From Mycobacterium marinum (GTDB taxonomy: Bacteria; Actinomycetota; Actinomycetes; Mycobacteriales; Mycobacteriaceae), in the NCBI RefSeq assembly GCF_003391395.1, contig NZ_CP024190.1, positions 6,076,001 through 6,140,000 on the forward strand: a DNA stretch of 64,000 bases, given 5' to 3'. The stretch's first letter is position 1. Every line of letters begins with the position of its first letter. Made by a program: the position numbers and the translations under genes. Under the pieces are notes generated by a model. It saw only the letters and a program-made list of their open reading frames with translations, did not search any database and was not told where the DNA came from. Of this stretch, positions 25,918-35,588 are shown in pieces.

Positions 25918-28900
25918 ATGAGCCGAAACAAGGACGTCGGCAAGTTGATCCAGTCCTGGCCGATCTACCGGCAGCTCACCGGCGCCGATCCGCTGGGGCG
26001 CGGCCAGGCCGCCCAGTCCAAACGGTCCGCGCAGCTGCAACCACGAACCGCATCCGCCGACGAGGTCGCGCATTCGGTGTGCCCGTTCTGCGCGGTCGGC
26101 TGTGCGCAAAAGGTGTACGTCAAGGACGGAAAAGTCGTTCAGATCGAGGGCAATCCGGATAGCCCCATCAGCCGAGGACGGCTGTGCCCCAAGGGATCCG
26201 CCAGCAAGCAGCTCGTCACCGGTGCGCAACGGGAAACCACGGTGCGTTACCGGGCGCCGTACGCCACCGAGTGGCAAGACCTCGACCTCGAAACCGCCAT
26301 GGACATGGTGGCCGACCGGGTGCTGGACGCCCGCAGCAAGGGCTGGCAGGACTTCGATGCCGACCGGCACACCCTGCGCCGCACCCTGGGAATCGCCAGC
26401 CTCGGTGGCGCCACCCTGGACAACGAAGAGAACTACCTGATCAAGAAACTCTTCACCGCGCTGGGCGCACTGCAGATCGAGAACCAAGCCCGCATTTGAC
26501 ACAGCGCCACGGTTCCCGGTCTGGGAGCCTCCTTCGGTCGCGGCGGGGCGACGGACTACCAGCAAGACCTCGCCACCTCGGACTTCATCGTCATCATGGG
26601 TTCGAACATGGCCGAAGCCCATCCGGTGGGGTTCCAGTGGGTGATCGAAGCCAAGACACGCGGCGCCCAGGTCATCCACATCGACCCGCGCTTCACTCGC
26701 ACCAGCGCGGTCGCCGACCGGCACGTGCCGCTGCGCGCCGGCAGTGACATCGCGTTCCTCGGCGGGGTGATCAACTACATCCTGTCCAACGATCTGGACT
26801 TCCGCGAATACGTGACCGCCTATACCAACGCGCCGTTCCTGGTCGGCGAGGACTACTGCGACGCCGAGGATCTCGACGGTCTTTTCAGCGGTTACGACCG
26901 CGCCAGCGCCTCCTACGATCCGGCCACCTGGCGGTACCAACCGGGCGATCACGCCGATCCGACGCTGCAGCACCCGCGCTGCGTCTACCAGATCCTCAAG
27001 CGGCACTACGCCCGCTACACCCCCGAGATGGTCGAGCGGGTCTGCGGGGTGCCGGCGCAGAGTTTCCTACAGGTGGCCCGGGCCTGGACGGAAAACTCCG
27101 GCCGGGAGCGCACCACCGCACTGGTGTACAGCGTGGGGTGGACCCAGCACTCGATGGGCGCCCAGTTCATCCGCGCCGGGTCGATCATCCAGCTGCTGCT
27201 GGGCAACATCGGCCGGCCCGGCGGGGGCATATTCGCGCTGCGCGGACACGCGAGCATCCAGGGTTCCACGGATGTGCCGACCCTGTTCAACCTGCTGCCG
27301 GGCTACCTGGACATGCCCCATGCCGGCCAGGCCACCCTGTCGGACTACCTGGACAACATCAAGAGCCGAAACCAAAAGGGCTTCTGGCACAACGCCGATG
27401 CGTACATGGTGTCCCTGCTCAAGGAGTACTGGGGCGAGCACGCAACCGCCGACAACGACTACTGCTTCGACTACCTGCCCAGGATCAACGGCGACCACAG
27501 CACCTACCGCACCGTGATGGACATGATCGACGGCAAGGTGTTCGGCTATTTCCTGCTCGGCCAGAATCCGGCCGTCGGATCCGCCCACGGCCGCATGCAG
27601 CGGCTGGGAATGGCCAACCTGGACTGGCTGGTGGTGCGTGACCTGGTGATGATCGAAAGCGCCACCTTCTGGAAGGAGGCGCCGGAGGTGGAGACCGGTG
27701 AGATCTCGCCGCAGACCTGCCGCACCGAGGTGTTCTTCTTCCCGGCGGCCTCCCACGTCGAGAAGGCCGGCACCTTCACCCAGACCCAGCGGATGCTGCA
27801 GTGGCGGGAGAAAGCCGTCGATCCGCCCGGCGACGCCCGCTCTGAGCTGTGGTTCTTCTACCATCTGGGCCGCAAGCTGCGCGAAAAGCTCTCCGGCTCA
27901 ACCGATGAGCGCGACCGGCCACTGCTTCAGCTGGCCTGGGACTACGCCACCGAAGGTGACGAGCCGTCCGGTGAAGATGTGCTGCGCCACATGAACGGGA
28001 TCGATCTGGGCAGCGGCCGGACCATCGACGGCTACCCAAGCCTGAAGGCCGACGGCAGCACCGCCTGCGGTTGCTGGATCTACTCCGGTGTCTACGCCGA
28101 CGAGGTGAACCAGGCGGCGCGGCGCAAACCGCGCGACGAGCAGCGGCCCTATGAGAACGAGTGGGGTTGGACCTGGCCGTTGAACCGCCGGGTGCTCTAC
28201 AACCGGGCATCCGCCGACCCGCAGGGCCGGCCGTGGAGCGAGCGTAAGAAGCTGGTGTGGTGGGATGCCGAGCTGGGCGAGTGGACGGGCCACGATGTGC
28301 CCGATTTCGAAAAGCACAAGCCGCCGGACTACCGCCCACCCGAGGGTGCCGTCGGCGTCCAGGCGCTGCGCGGCGATGACGCCTTCGTCATGCAGGCCGA
28401 CGGCAAGGGCTGGCTGTTCGCCCCCAGCGGCCTGGCCGACGGCCCGCTGCCGACGCACTACGAGCCGCACGAATCGCCGGTACGCAACGCGCTGTATGCC
28501 CAGCAAGGCAACCCGACGCGAATCGTGTTCGGGCGCAAGGACAACCCATCCAACCCTTCCCCACCGGAAGCACACGGCGAGGTGTTCCCGTTCGTCTTCA
28601 CCGCGGCCCGGCTGACCGAGCACCACACCGCCGGGGGGATGAGCCGTCAGCTGCCCTACCTCACCGAGCTACAGCCCGCGCTGTTCATGGAGGTGTCACC
28701 GGAGTTGGCACGCATGCGCGGGCTGACCCATATGGACTGGGCGCACGTGATCACCAGCCGCACCGCGGTGGACGCCCGGGTGTTCGTCACCGACCGGATG
28801 CGTCCGCTGCGCATCGAAGACCACGTGGTGCAACAGGTTTGGATGCCATACCACTGGGGCTACACCGGGCTGGTCGAAGGTGACGTGGTCAACGATCTAC

Positions 28901-29112
28901 TCGGGGTGGTCTTGGACCCCAACGTTTTCATCCAGGAGAGCAAGGTCGCCACCTGCGATGTCCAGCCCGGCCGGCGCCCCCGCGGACCGGCATTGCTGGA
29001 CTACATCGCCGAATACCGCCGCCGGGCCGGGATTACCACGGAAACCGGCACGCATCTGGACACCACCCGCGACGACGGGATCGCGCACCCGGATCCGGAG
29101 GAAAGCCCATGA
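25918..29112 (+). CDS. fdh: Selenocysteine-containing formate dehydrogenase, catalytic (alpha) subunit
   Basis: This is a 1064-residue molybdopterin enzyme that oxidises formate to CO2. The frame is interrupted only by TGA at 26497-26499, read as Sec194 and followed by His195 as in known Sec-FDHs. Cys55, Cys58, Cys62 and Cys90 (VCPFCAVGC, GRLCPKG) bind a 4Fe-4S cluster. Molybdopterin-binding segments run through the rest (FIVIMGSNMAEAHPVG, IHIDPRFT, then a C-terminal MopB domain). No twin-arginine signal is visible at the N-terminus. I chose ATG 25918 with AAAGG upstream; GTG 25909 is possible. It overlaps the beta subunit start by four bases (ATGA). Confidence 0.95.
26497..26529 (+). promoter_or_regulatory. 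UGA (Sec) codon and SECIS-like hairpin in fdh
   Basis: The TGA at 26497-26499 is followed 11 bases later by a perfect seven-pair stem: GGTTCCC at 26511-26517 and GGGAGCC at 26523-26529 (one G-U pair). They enclose the loop GGTCT. Bacterial SECIS elements lie just after the UGA and need G and U in the apical loop; the GGUCU here matches the loop of the E. coli fdhF element as I recall it. This hairpin should bind the winged-helix end of SelB. Confidence 0.88.
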
Positions 29113-29999
29113 GCAGCAACAGCTTCTACGGCCCGCTCGATGATCCCGCCGGCGACGGCGGATACACCGACCATCCACCCCGAGTGGGATTCTTCACCGA
29201 CACCTCGATTTGCATTGGTTGCAAGGCCTGCGAGGTGGCTTGCAAGGAATGGAACGAGGTTCCCGACGACGGCTTCAATCTGTTGGGGATGTCCTTCGAC
29301 AACACCGGGATGCTGGGGGCCAGCACCTGGCGCCACGTCGCATTCATCGAACAGGCTCGCCCCCCGGTAGATCTCGGGGTTCCGAAGTTCGAGCGGCCCG
29401 GGCAGGCGAGCGGCCCGCAGGACCGCACCGATTTCCGCTGGTTGATGAGCTCGGATGTGTGCAAGCACTGCACCCACGCGGGTTGTCTGGACGTCTGCCC
29501 GACGGGCGCGTTGTTCCGCACCGAGTTCGGCACGGTCGTTGTGCAGCAAGACATTTGCAATGGATGCGGCTACTGCGTGTCGGGCTGCCCTTATGGAGTC
29601 ATCGAGCGGCGCGAGGGCGACGGACGGGCCTGGAAGTGCACGCTGTGCTACGACCGGCTACGCGACGGTCTGGAACCGGCATGCGCTAAGGCCTGCCCCA
29701 CCAACTCGATTCAGTTCGGCCCGCTAGAGGAACTGCGCGAGCGCGCCACACACCGCGTCGAGCAGCTACACGACCGCGGGGTGCCCGAAGCCCGGCTCTA
29801 CGGCCATGACCCCAACGACGGGGTCGGCGGCAACGGCGCCTTCTTTCTGCTGCTCGACGAGCCGGAGGTCTACGGGTTACCCCCGGACCCGGTGGTGCCC
29901 ACCCGGGACACGCCGGCGATGTGGCGCTACGCCGGAATGGCGGCGTCGGCCCTGGTTGCGATCGCCGTGTCGGCGTTCGCCGGGCGAGGGCGGCCATGA
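29109..29999 (+). CDS. Formate dehydrogenase beta subunit (four 4Fe-4S clusters)
   Basis: This is a 296-residue electron-transfer subunit. Four cysteine groups are visible: CIGCKACEVACK near residue 35, CKHCTHAGCLDVCP, CNGCGYCVSGCP, and CTLCYDRL with CAKACP. A single hydrophobic segment near the C-terminus (YAGMAASALVAIAVSAFAG) could anchor it to the membrane, as in FdnH/HybA-type proteins. It passes electrons from the Sec-containing alpha subunit to the NrfD-like subunit. Both ends overlap their neighbours as ATGA, so the three subunits are made from one mRNA. Confidence 0.94.
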   Translation: MSSNSFYGPLDDPAGDGGYTDHPPRVGFFTDTSICIGCKACEVACKEWNEVPDDGFNLLGMSFDNTGMLGASTWRHVAFIEQARPPVDLGVPKFERPGQASGPQDRTDFRWLMSSDVCKHCTHAGCLDVCPTGALFRTEFGTVVVQQDICNGCGYCVSGCPYGVIERREGDGRAWKCTLCYDRLRDGLEPACAKACPTNSIQFGPLEELRERATHRVEQLHDRGVPEARLYGHDPNDGVGGNGAFFLLLDEPEVYGLPPDPVVPTRDTPAMWRYAGMAASALVAIAVSAFAGRGRP

Positions 30000-30967
30000 C
30001 GGGCGGCCGGGGCAGCCGGGAGCAGCTCGCGGTGCCGCGGGCGCAATTCCGTTCCTACTACGGGCGCCCGGTACTCAAGACACCCGCCTGGGAGTGGAAG
30101 ATCGCCGCCTACCTGTTCTCCGGAGGTCTGTCGGCGGGTTCGGCGCTGCTGGCCGCGGGAGCCGATCTCAACGGCCAACCGGCACTGCGCCGGGTGAGCA
30201 GGGTCGGTGCCCTGGCCAGCATCGCGGCCGGCTCCTACTTCCTGATCGCCGATCTGGGCCGCCCACAACGGTTTCACCACATGCTGCGGGTGGCCAAGCC
30301 GAGTTCGCCGATGAGCGTGGGGACCTGGATCCTGGCCGCCTACGGGCCCGGCGCCGGGCTGGCCGGGGCCGCCGAGCTGATGCCGGCGCGGCTACGGCGC
30401 ACCTGGCCCGGCGCGCTGCTGGCCCGGTTGGCCCGGCCCGCGGGCCTGTCGGCGGCCGCGGTGGCTCCCGGTGTCGCGTCCTATACCGCCGTGCTGCTGT
30501 CCCAGACGGCAGTCCCGGCCTGGCACGAAGCCCATCCGTACCTGCCCTTCGTCTTCACCGGCTCGGCCGCGGCCAGCGGCGGCGGATTGGGCATGCTGCT
30601 GGCACCGGTCGCCGGAGCCGCTCCGGCACGGCGGATGAGCGTCGCGGGTGCGGTGCTGGAGGTGGCGGCGTCGCGGCTGCTCGAGCGGCGGCTCGGCCTG
30701 GTCGGCGAGGCCTATACGACAGGGCCGGCGCACCGGACCCGCAAGTGGGCCGAATACCTGACCGTCGGCGGGGCGCTGGGCACGCTCGCCGCGGGCCGCA
30801 ACCGCCTTGGCGCCGCGCTGTGCGGCCTGGCCCTGCTCACCGGCAGTGCGCTGCAGCGGTTCGGGGTGTTTGAGGCCGGGGTGGAATCCACCCGCGATCC
30901 CAAGTACGTGGTGGTGCCCCAGCGCGAGCGGGTCAACACCGGCCGGGCCGCGCGCGGCGGGAGTTGA
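29996..30967 (+). CDS. nrfD: NrfD/PsrC-type membrane subunit of formate dehydrogenase
   Basis: This 323-residue polytopic protein has about eight predicted helices and belongs to the NrfD/PsrC family, which exchanges electrons with quinones without haem. The N-terminus has SYYGRPVLKTPAWEWKIAAYLFSGGLSAGSALLAAGA and later SYFLIADLGRPQRFHHMLR, both typical of the family (split here: WEWKIAAYLFSGG and LIADLGRPQRFHHML). E. coli FDH-N uses a di-haem cytochrome b (FdnI) instead. The ATG at 29996 overlaps the beta-subunit stop. It ends 10 bases before the convergent YqeY gene. Confidence 0.9.
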   Translation: MTGGRGSREQLAVPRAQFRSYYGRPVLKTPAWEWKIAAYLFSGGLSAGSALLAAGADLNGQPALRRVSRVGALASIAAGSYFLIADLGRPQRFHHMLRVAKPSSPMSVGTWILAAYGPGAGLAGAAELMPARLRRTWPGALLARLARPAGLSAAAVAPGVASYTAVLLSQTAVPAWHEAHPYLPFVFTGSAAASGGGLGMLLAPVAGAAPARRMSVAGAVLEVAASRLLERRLGLVGEAYTTGPAHRTRKWAEYLTVGGALGTLAAGRNRLGAALCGLALLTGSALQRFGVFEAGVESTRDPKYVVVPQRERVNTGRAARGGS

Positions 30968-30977
30968 GCCAGGCGCG

Positions 30978-31442
30978 CTACAGACGTTCTTTGACCGCGG
31001 TGGAGAGCCGGGCGCCGTCGGCCTTGCCCTCGGCGATCTCGGTGGCGACCTTCATGACCATCCCCATCTGCTTCATGTGGGGCCGTTGTCCCAATTGCTC
31101 GGCCACCTGAGCGATGGCGGTGTCGACGACATCGGCCAATTCCGCCTCGGTGAGCGGAGTCGGCAGGTATTCGTCGATGATTCGTGCCTCGGCGTGCTCG
31201 TTGGCAGCCATCTCGCCACGCCCGTTCTGGGTATAGATCTCGGCGGCCTCACCGCGTTTGCGGGACTCGCGGGCCAGCACCTTGAGCACCTCGTCATCGC
31301 TGAGCTCTTTGGCCTGCTTGCCGGAGACTTCCTCGGTTTGAATCGCGGCCAGCACCATACGCAACGTCGCTGTACGCAACTTGTCCTGCGACTTCATCGC
31401 CTTGGTCAGATCCGACCGGAGCCGGGATTTGAGTTCCGCCAT
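30978..31442 (-). CDS. YqeY/GatB-related protein (Rv3688c)
   Basis: This is a 154-residue protein from an ATG at 31442 (MAELKSRLRSD). The whole length matches the GatB/YqeY domain: KSQDKLRTATLRMVLAAI, then EYLPTPLTEAEL and HMKQMGMVMK near the C-terminus. YqeY proteins resemble the tail of the amidotransferase subunit GatB and are thought to act on tRNA-dependent processes, but the role of free-standing copies is unclear. The gene order with Rv3689 downstream matches M. tuberculosis. Confidence 0.9.
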   Translation of the reverse strand: MAELKSRLRSDLTKAMKSQDKLRTATLRMVLAAIQTEEVSGKQAKELSDDEVLKVLARESRKRGEAAEIYTQNGRGEMAANEHAEARIIDEYLPTPLTEAELADVVDTAIAQVAEQLGQRPHMKQMGMVMKVATEIAEGKADGARLSTAVKERL

Positions 31443-31530
31443 GGGAGAAACGCTACGCGCCAATGGGCGGGGCGCCCGACACTACATGCCTACATTGAGA
31501 ATTACCCCAACCGCCGACAGGATGGAGCAC

Positions 31531-31563
31531 ATGACCATCGACGACAGCCGCTGCACCCGGTGA
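31531..31563 (+). CDS. Possible 10-codon leader peptide before Rv3689
   Basis: ATG at 31531 opens MTIDDSRCTR and ends at a TGA whose bases overlap the GTG start of the next gene (GTGA at 31560-31563). GGATGGAG lies just upstream. Such an overlap is how coupled genes are arranged in this genome. Rv3689 itself has no clear ribosome-binding site, so the short frame could deliver ribosomes to it. It may also be chance. Confidence 0.35.
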   Translation: MTIDDSRCTR

Positions 31564-32804
31564 GCACGCTGCCGCCGCCGGGATATCCGGTCGAGCCGAA
31601 TTCGGGATCTCCCGGGTACGAAGCAGCCGGCTACCCGCCATCGGGGTATGCCGACCCACCGCCGGCCTACGGACCACCACCCGCCTACGGACCACCACCC
31701 GGCTACGGGGCACCACCACCCGGCTACGGGGCACCACCACCCGGCTACGGGCCACCGCCTCCGGGCTACGGGCCGCCCCCCGGTTACGGGCCGCCGCCTC
31801 CGGGCTACGGGCCGCCGCTGGTTCCCGGCGCCGTCAAACCCGGGATCATCCCGCTGCGCCCCTTGACGTTGAGCGACATCTTCAACGGCGCGGTCGGCTA
31901 CATCCGGGCCAATCCGAAAGCGACGCTCGGCTTGACCGCCATCGTCGTGGTGGTCATGCAGGTCATCACATTGCTCGCCACGATCGGCCCGCTGGAAGCC
32001 GCCAGTCGCTTCGACACTCACCCGTCCGAGCTGAGTTGGGGCGTGGTGGGCGCGTGGACCGGCTCCGCGGCGGCCGGCCTGCTGGTGAGCTGGCTGGGTG
32101 GCATGCTGCTCAGCGGAATACTCACCGTCGTCGTCGGGCGGGCCGTATTCGGGTCGCCGATCACCATCAGCGAAGCCTGGGCCAGGGTTCGTGGGCGGAT
32201 CCTGGCGCTGATCGGCCTGGCGCTGCTGGAAGGCGCCGGACTCGTTGCGCTCGCGGGCCTGGTGGTCGTCATCCTGGTCGGGGTGGCCGCCGCCGCCAAC
32301 GGAGCGACCGCGGCACTGCTGGGCTTCCCGCTGGTGCTGCTGGTCGGGTTGCTGGTGGCCTACCTGTACACGGTGCTGATGTTCGCGCCCGTGCTGATCG
32401 TGCTGGAGAGGCTGCCGCTGGTCGACGCGATCACGAGATCGTTTGCGCTGGTAACCGGCGGCTTCTGGCGGGTTCTGGGCATCCGGCTGCTGACCGCGAT
32501 CGTGGTCGGCCTGGTTGGTGGCGCGATCTCGGCGCCGTTTGGCATCGTCGGCCAGATACTGCTGGGGGCCACCGCGAGCGAGGGTTCCACCGGTATGTTT
32601 CTGGTGGGCATGACCCTGTCGTCCATCGGCTCGGCGATCAGCCAGATCATTACCGCGCCATTCACCGCCGGGGTTGTCGTGCTGCTTTACACCGACCGGC
32701 GGATGCGGGCCGAGGCATTCGATCTGGTTCTGCAAACCGGGGCCGCCGGCGGCCCCGCCGCCGTGGAGTCCACCGACAACCTCTGGCTCACCCGGCCGCT
32801 CTAA
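31560..32804 (+). CDS. Proline/tyrosine-rich membrane protein (Rv3689)
   Basis: This is a 414-residue protein. The first 95 residues are a low-complexity cytoplasmic segment with repeated P-P-x-Y-G units. The remainder has about six predicted helices and the glycerophosphodiester-phosphodiesterase membrane-domain look (PLRPLTLSDIFNGAVGYIRANPKATLG, split here; DAITRSFALVTGGFWRVLGIRLL near residue 290). No catalytic motif is present. The GTG at 31560 is the only sensible start before the repeats. It starts a cluster running to Rv3693 on the same strand. Confidence 0.85.
   Translation: MSTLPPPGYPVEPNSGSPGYEAAGYPPSGYADPPPAYGPPPAYGPPPGYGAPPPGYGAPPPGYGPPPPGYGPPPGYGPPPPGYGPPLVPGAVKPGIIPLRPLTLSDIFNGAVGYIRANPKATLGLTAIVVVVMQVITLLATIGPLEAASRFDTHPSELSWGVVGAWTGSAAAGLLVSWLGGMLLSGILTVVVGRAVFGSPITISEAWARVRGRILALIGLALLEGAGLVALAGLVVVILVGVAAAANGATAALLGFPLVLLVGLLVAYLYTVLMFAPVLIVLERLPLVDAITRSFALVTGGFWRVLGIRLLTAIVVGLVGGAISAPFGIVGQILLGATASEGSTGMFLVGMTLSSIGSAISQIITAPFTAGVVVLLYTDRRMRAEAFDLVLQTGAAGGPAAVESTDNLWLTRPL
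31650..31830 (+). repeat. In-frame PPGYG-type tandem repeats of Rv3689
   Basis: About ten copies of a 15- to 18-base unit encode PPAYG/PPPGYG/APPPGYG variants. They lie in the N-terminal cytoplasmic region of the membrane protein. Copies 4-6 are nearly identical (CACCACCCGGCTACGGGG), so the number may vary between strains by slippage. Confidence 0.9.
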
Positions 32805-32824
32805 TGGACTCGTGAGGACGGACA

Positions 32825-33475
32825 GTGCCTTCCATCGACATCGACCGCGATGCCGCGCACCAGGCCGCACAGCGCGAACTCGATAAACCCATCTATCCCA
32901 AGAGTTCGTTGTCCCAGCATCTCAACGACTGGATCAACGAGTTGCTGTATCGACTGTTGGAGAAGGGCTCGTCGGTGTCCGGTGGCTGGTTCACCATCAC
33001 CGTATTGGTAATCCTGCTGGTGATCGCCGTGGTTGTCGCGATCAACATCGCACGTCGCACCCTACGTACCAATCGCGGCGGCGATTACCAGCTCTTCGAT
33101 GCCGGCCAACTCACCGCCGCCCAGCACCGGGCCACGGCGCAAGGTTATGCCGCCGACGGCAATTGGGCCGCGGCGATCCGGCACCGGCTGCGCGCGGTCG
33201 CCCGCGAATTGGAGGAAACCGGTGTGCTCAACCCCGCGCCCGGGCGCACCGCCAACGAGTTGGCCAACGATGCCGGCGATGTGTTGCCGTATCTGGCCGG
33301 CGAATTGGCGCAGGCGGCGGCCGCCTTCAATGACGTGACCTACGGTGAGCGGCCCGGCACCGAAGCCGCCTACCAGCTGATCGCCGACCTCGACGACCAC
33401 TTGCGCTCACGTTCCACCGCATCGCCGAGCGTGGGGCGGCCCGCCCCCAGCGACTCCTGGGCGCAGGTCCGATGA
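32825..33475 (+). CDS. DUF4129-containing membrane protein (Rv3690)
   Basis: This is a 216-residue protein from a GTG at 32825. There is one membrane helix at about 58-78 (ITVLVILLVIAVVVAINIA). The cytoplasmic part matches DUF4129: a long helical region with NWAAAIRHRLRAVARELEETG and TANELAND, often found next to MoxR ATPases and related to transglutaminase operons. It lacks a catalytic triad. The stop overlaps the start of the DUF4350 gene (ATGA). Confidence 0.85.
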   Translation: MPSIDIDRDAAHQAAQRELDKPIYPKSSLSQHLNDWINELLYRLLEKGSSVSGGWFTITVLVILLVIAVVVAINIARRTLRTNRGGDYQLFDAGQLTAAQHRATAQGYAADGNWAAAIRHRLRAVARELEETGVLNPAPGRTANELANDAGDVLPYLAGELAQAAAAFNDVTYGERPGTEAAYQLIADLDDHLRSRSTASPSVGRPAPSDSWAQVR

Positions 33476-34610
33476 TGCCCGCACGCGCCGAGTCGGCGCA
33501 CGCCCCCAGCCGGCAACGCAAACCATGGCGTGGCGTGCTGCTCACCCTGGCCGCGGTCACCGTCATCGCCTCGATTGCCACCTACCTGACCGCGCCGCGC
33601 CCCGGCGGCACGATGGACCCGGAATCGACCAGCGGCTCGGGTGCTCGTGCGCTGGTGACACTGCTGCGCGAAGGTGGGGTCGAGGTGGTGGTCGCCAACA
33701 CCGTCGCCGACGTCGAGAACGCGGCACGGGCCGACACGCTGCTACTCGTGGCGCAAACCCAGTACCTGGCCAACAACGCCCTACTCAACCGGCTCTCACG
33801 CGTCCCCGGCGACCTCTTGCTGGTGGAACCCACGGCGCGCACCCGCAGGGTGCTGACGCCGAAGCTGCGCGTCGGTGCCGCAGAGACGCTCGCCATCCGG
33901 CCGGATTGCCCACTGCGTGAAGCTGATCGAGCCGGCACGGTGCGTTTTGGGCCGAGCGACGCGTATCGGGGCAAGGGCGAACTCGCGATGATCAGTTGCT
34001 ACGGCGGGGCATTGGTTCGCTATCAGGACGTCGGGCGAACCGTCACCGTGGTGGGCAGCAATCACTTCATGACCAACGACGGATTGCTGGAGCAGGGCAA
34101 TGCAGCGCTGGCGATGAACCTCGCGGGCGCCCGGCCCCGTCTCATCTGGTACGCACCTCACCTCGTCGAGGGTGAAACATCATCTCCCAGTTCGCTTTCC
34201 GATCTCATCCCGGCCAACGTCAGCTGGATCGTCTGGCAGCTGTGGCTGGCCGTGATCTTGGTGGCGCTGTGGAAGGGCCGCCGGATGGGCCCCCTGGTGG
34301 CCGAGGAGATGCCCGTGGTGGTGCGGGCATCGGAGACGGTCGAGGGGCGCGGCCGGCTGTACCGATCCCGTCGGGCCCGCGATCGCGCCGCGGATGCGCT
34401 GCGCACCGCGACATTGCAGCGGCTACTGCCCCGACTCGGCATCGGCTCCAGCGCGGACCCGCAGGCGGTCGCGATCACCGTTGCCCAGCGCAGCGGCGCC
34501 GACGCGGGATACGTCTGGTATCACCTGTTTGGCCCCCCACCGGCGGACGACCACGATCTACTGCAGCTTGCTCGCGCACTCGACGACATCGAAAGGCAGG
34601 TCACTCACTC

Positions 34611-34614
<4 letters not shown>
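33472..34614 (+). CDS. DUF4350 membrane protein (Rv3691)
   Basis: This is a 380-residue protein starting MMPARAESAH. One helix lies at about 22-38 and a second at about 248-262 (WIVWQLWLAVILVALWKG). Between them is the extracytoplasmic DUF4350 domain (STSGSGARALVTLLREGGVEVVVANT at its start, split here: GSGARALVTLLREGG). The cytoplasmic tail is Arg-rich and helical. The function is unknown; the family co-occurs with MoxR. The TGA overlaps the GTG of moxR2. Confidence 0.85.

Positions 34615-35587
<973 letters not shown>

Positions 35588-35588
<1 letters not shown>

Noticed and set aside
25918..29112. Formate dehydrogenase split by a stop codon, as a pseudogene
   Set aside because: The stop is TGA followed by a His codon and a SECIS-like hairpin, and tRNA-Sec, SelA, SelB and SelD are close by. 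Selenocysteine decoding explains it better than decay.
31650..31830. CRISPR array
   Set aside because: The repeated units are 15-18 bases without unique spacers and encode in-frame PPGYG peptide repeats. No CRISPR array or cas gene is seen in the window.
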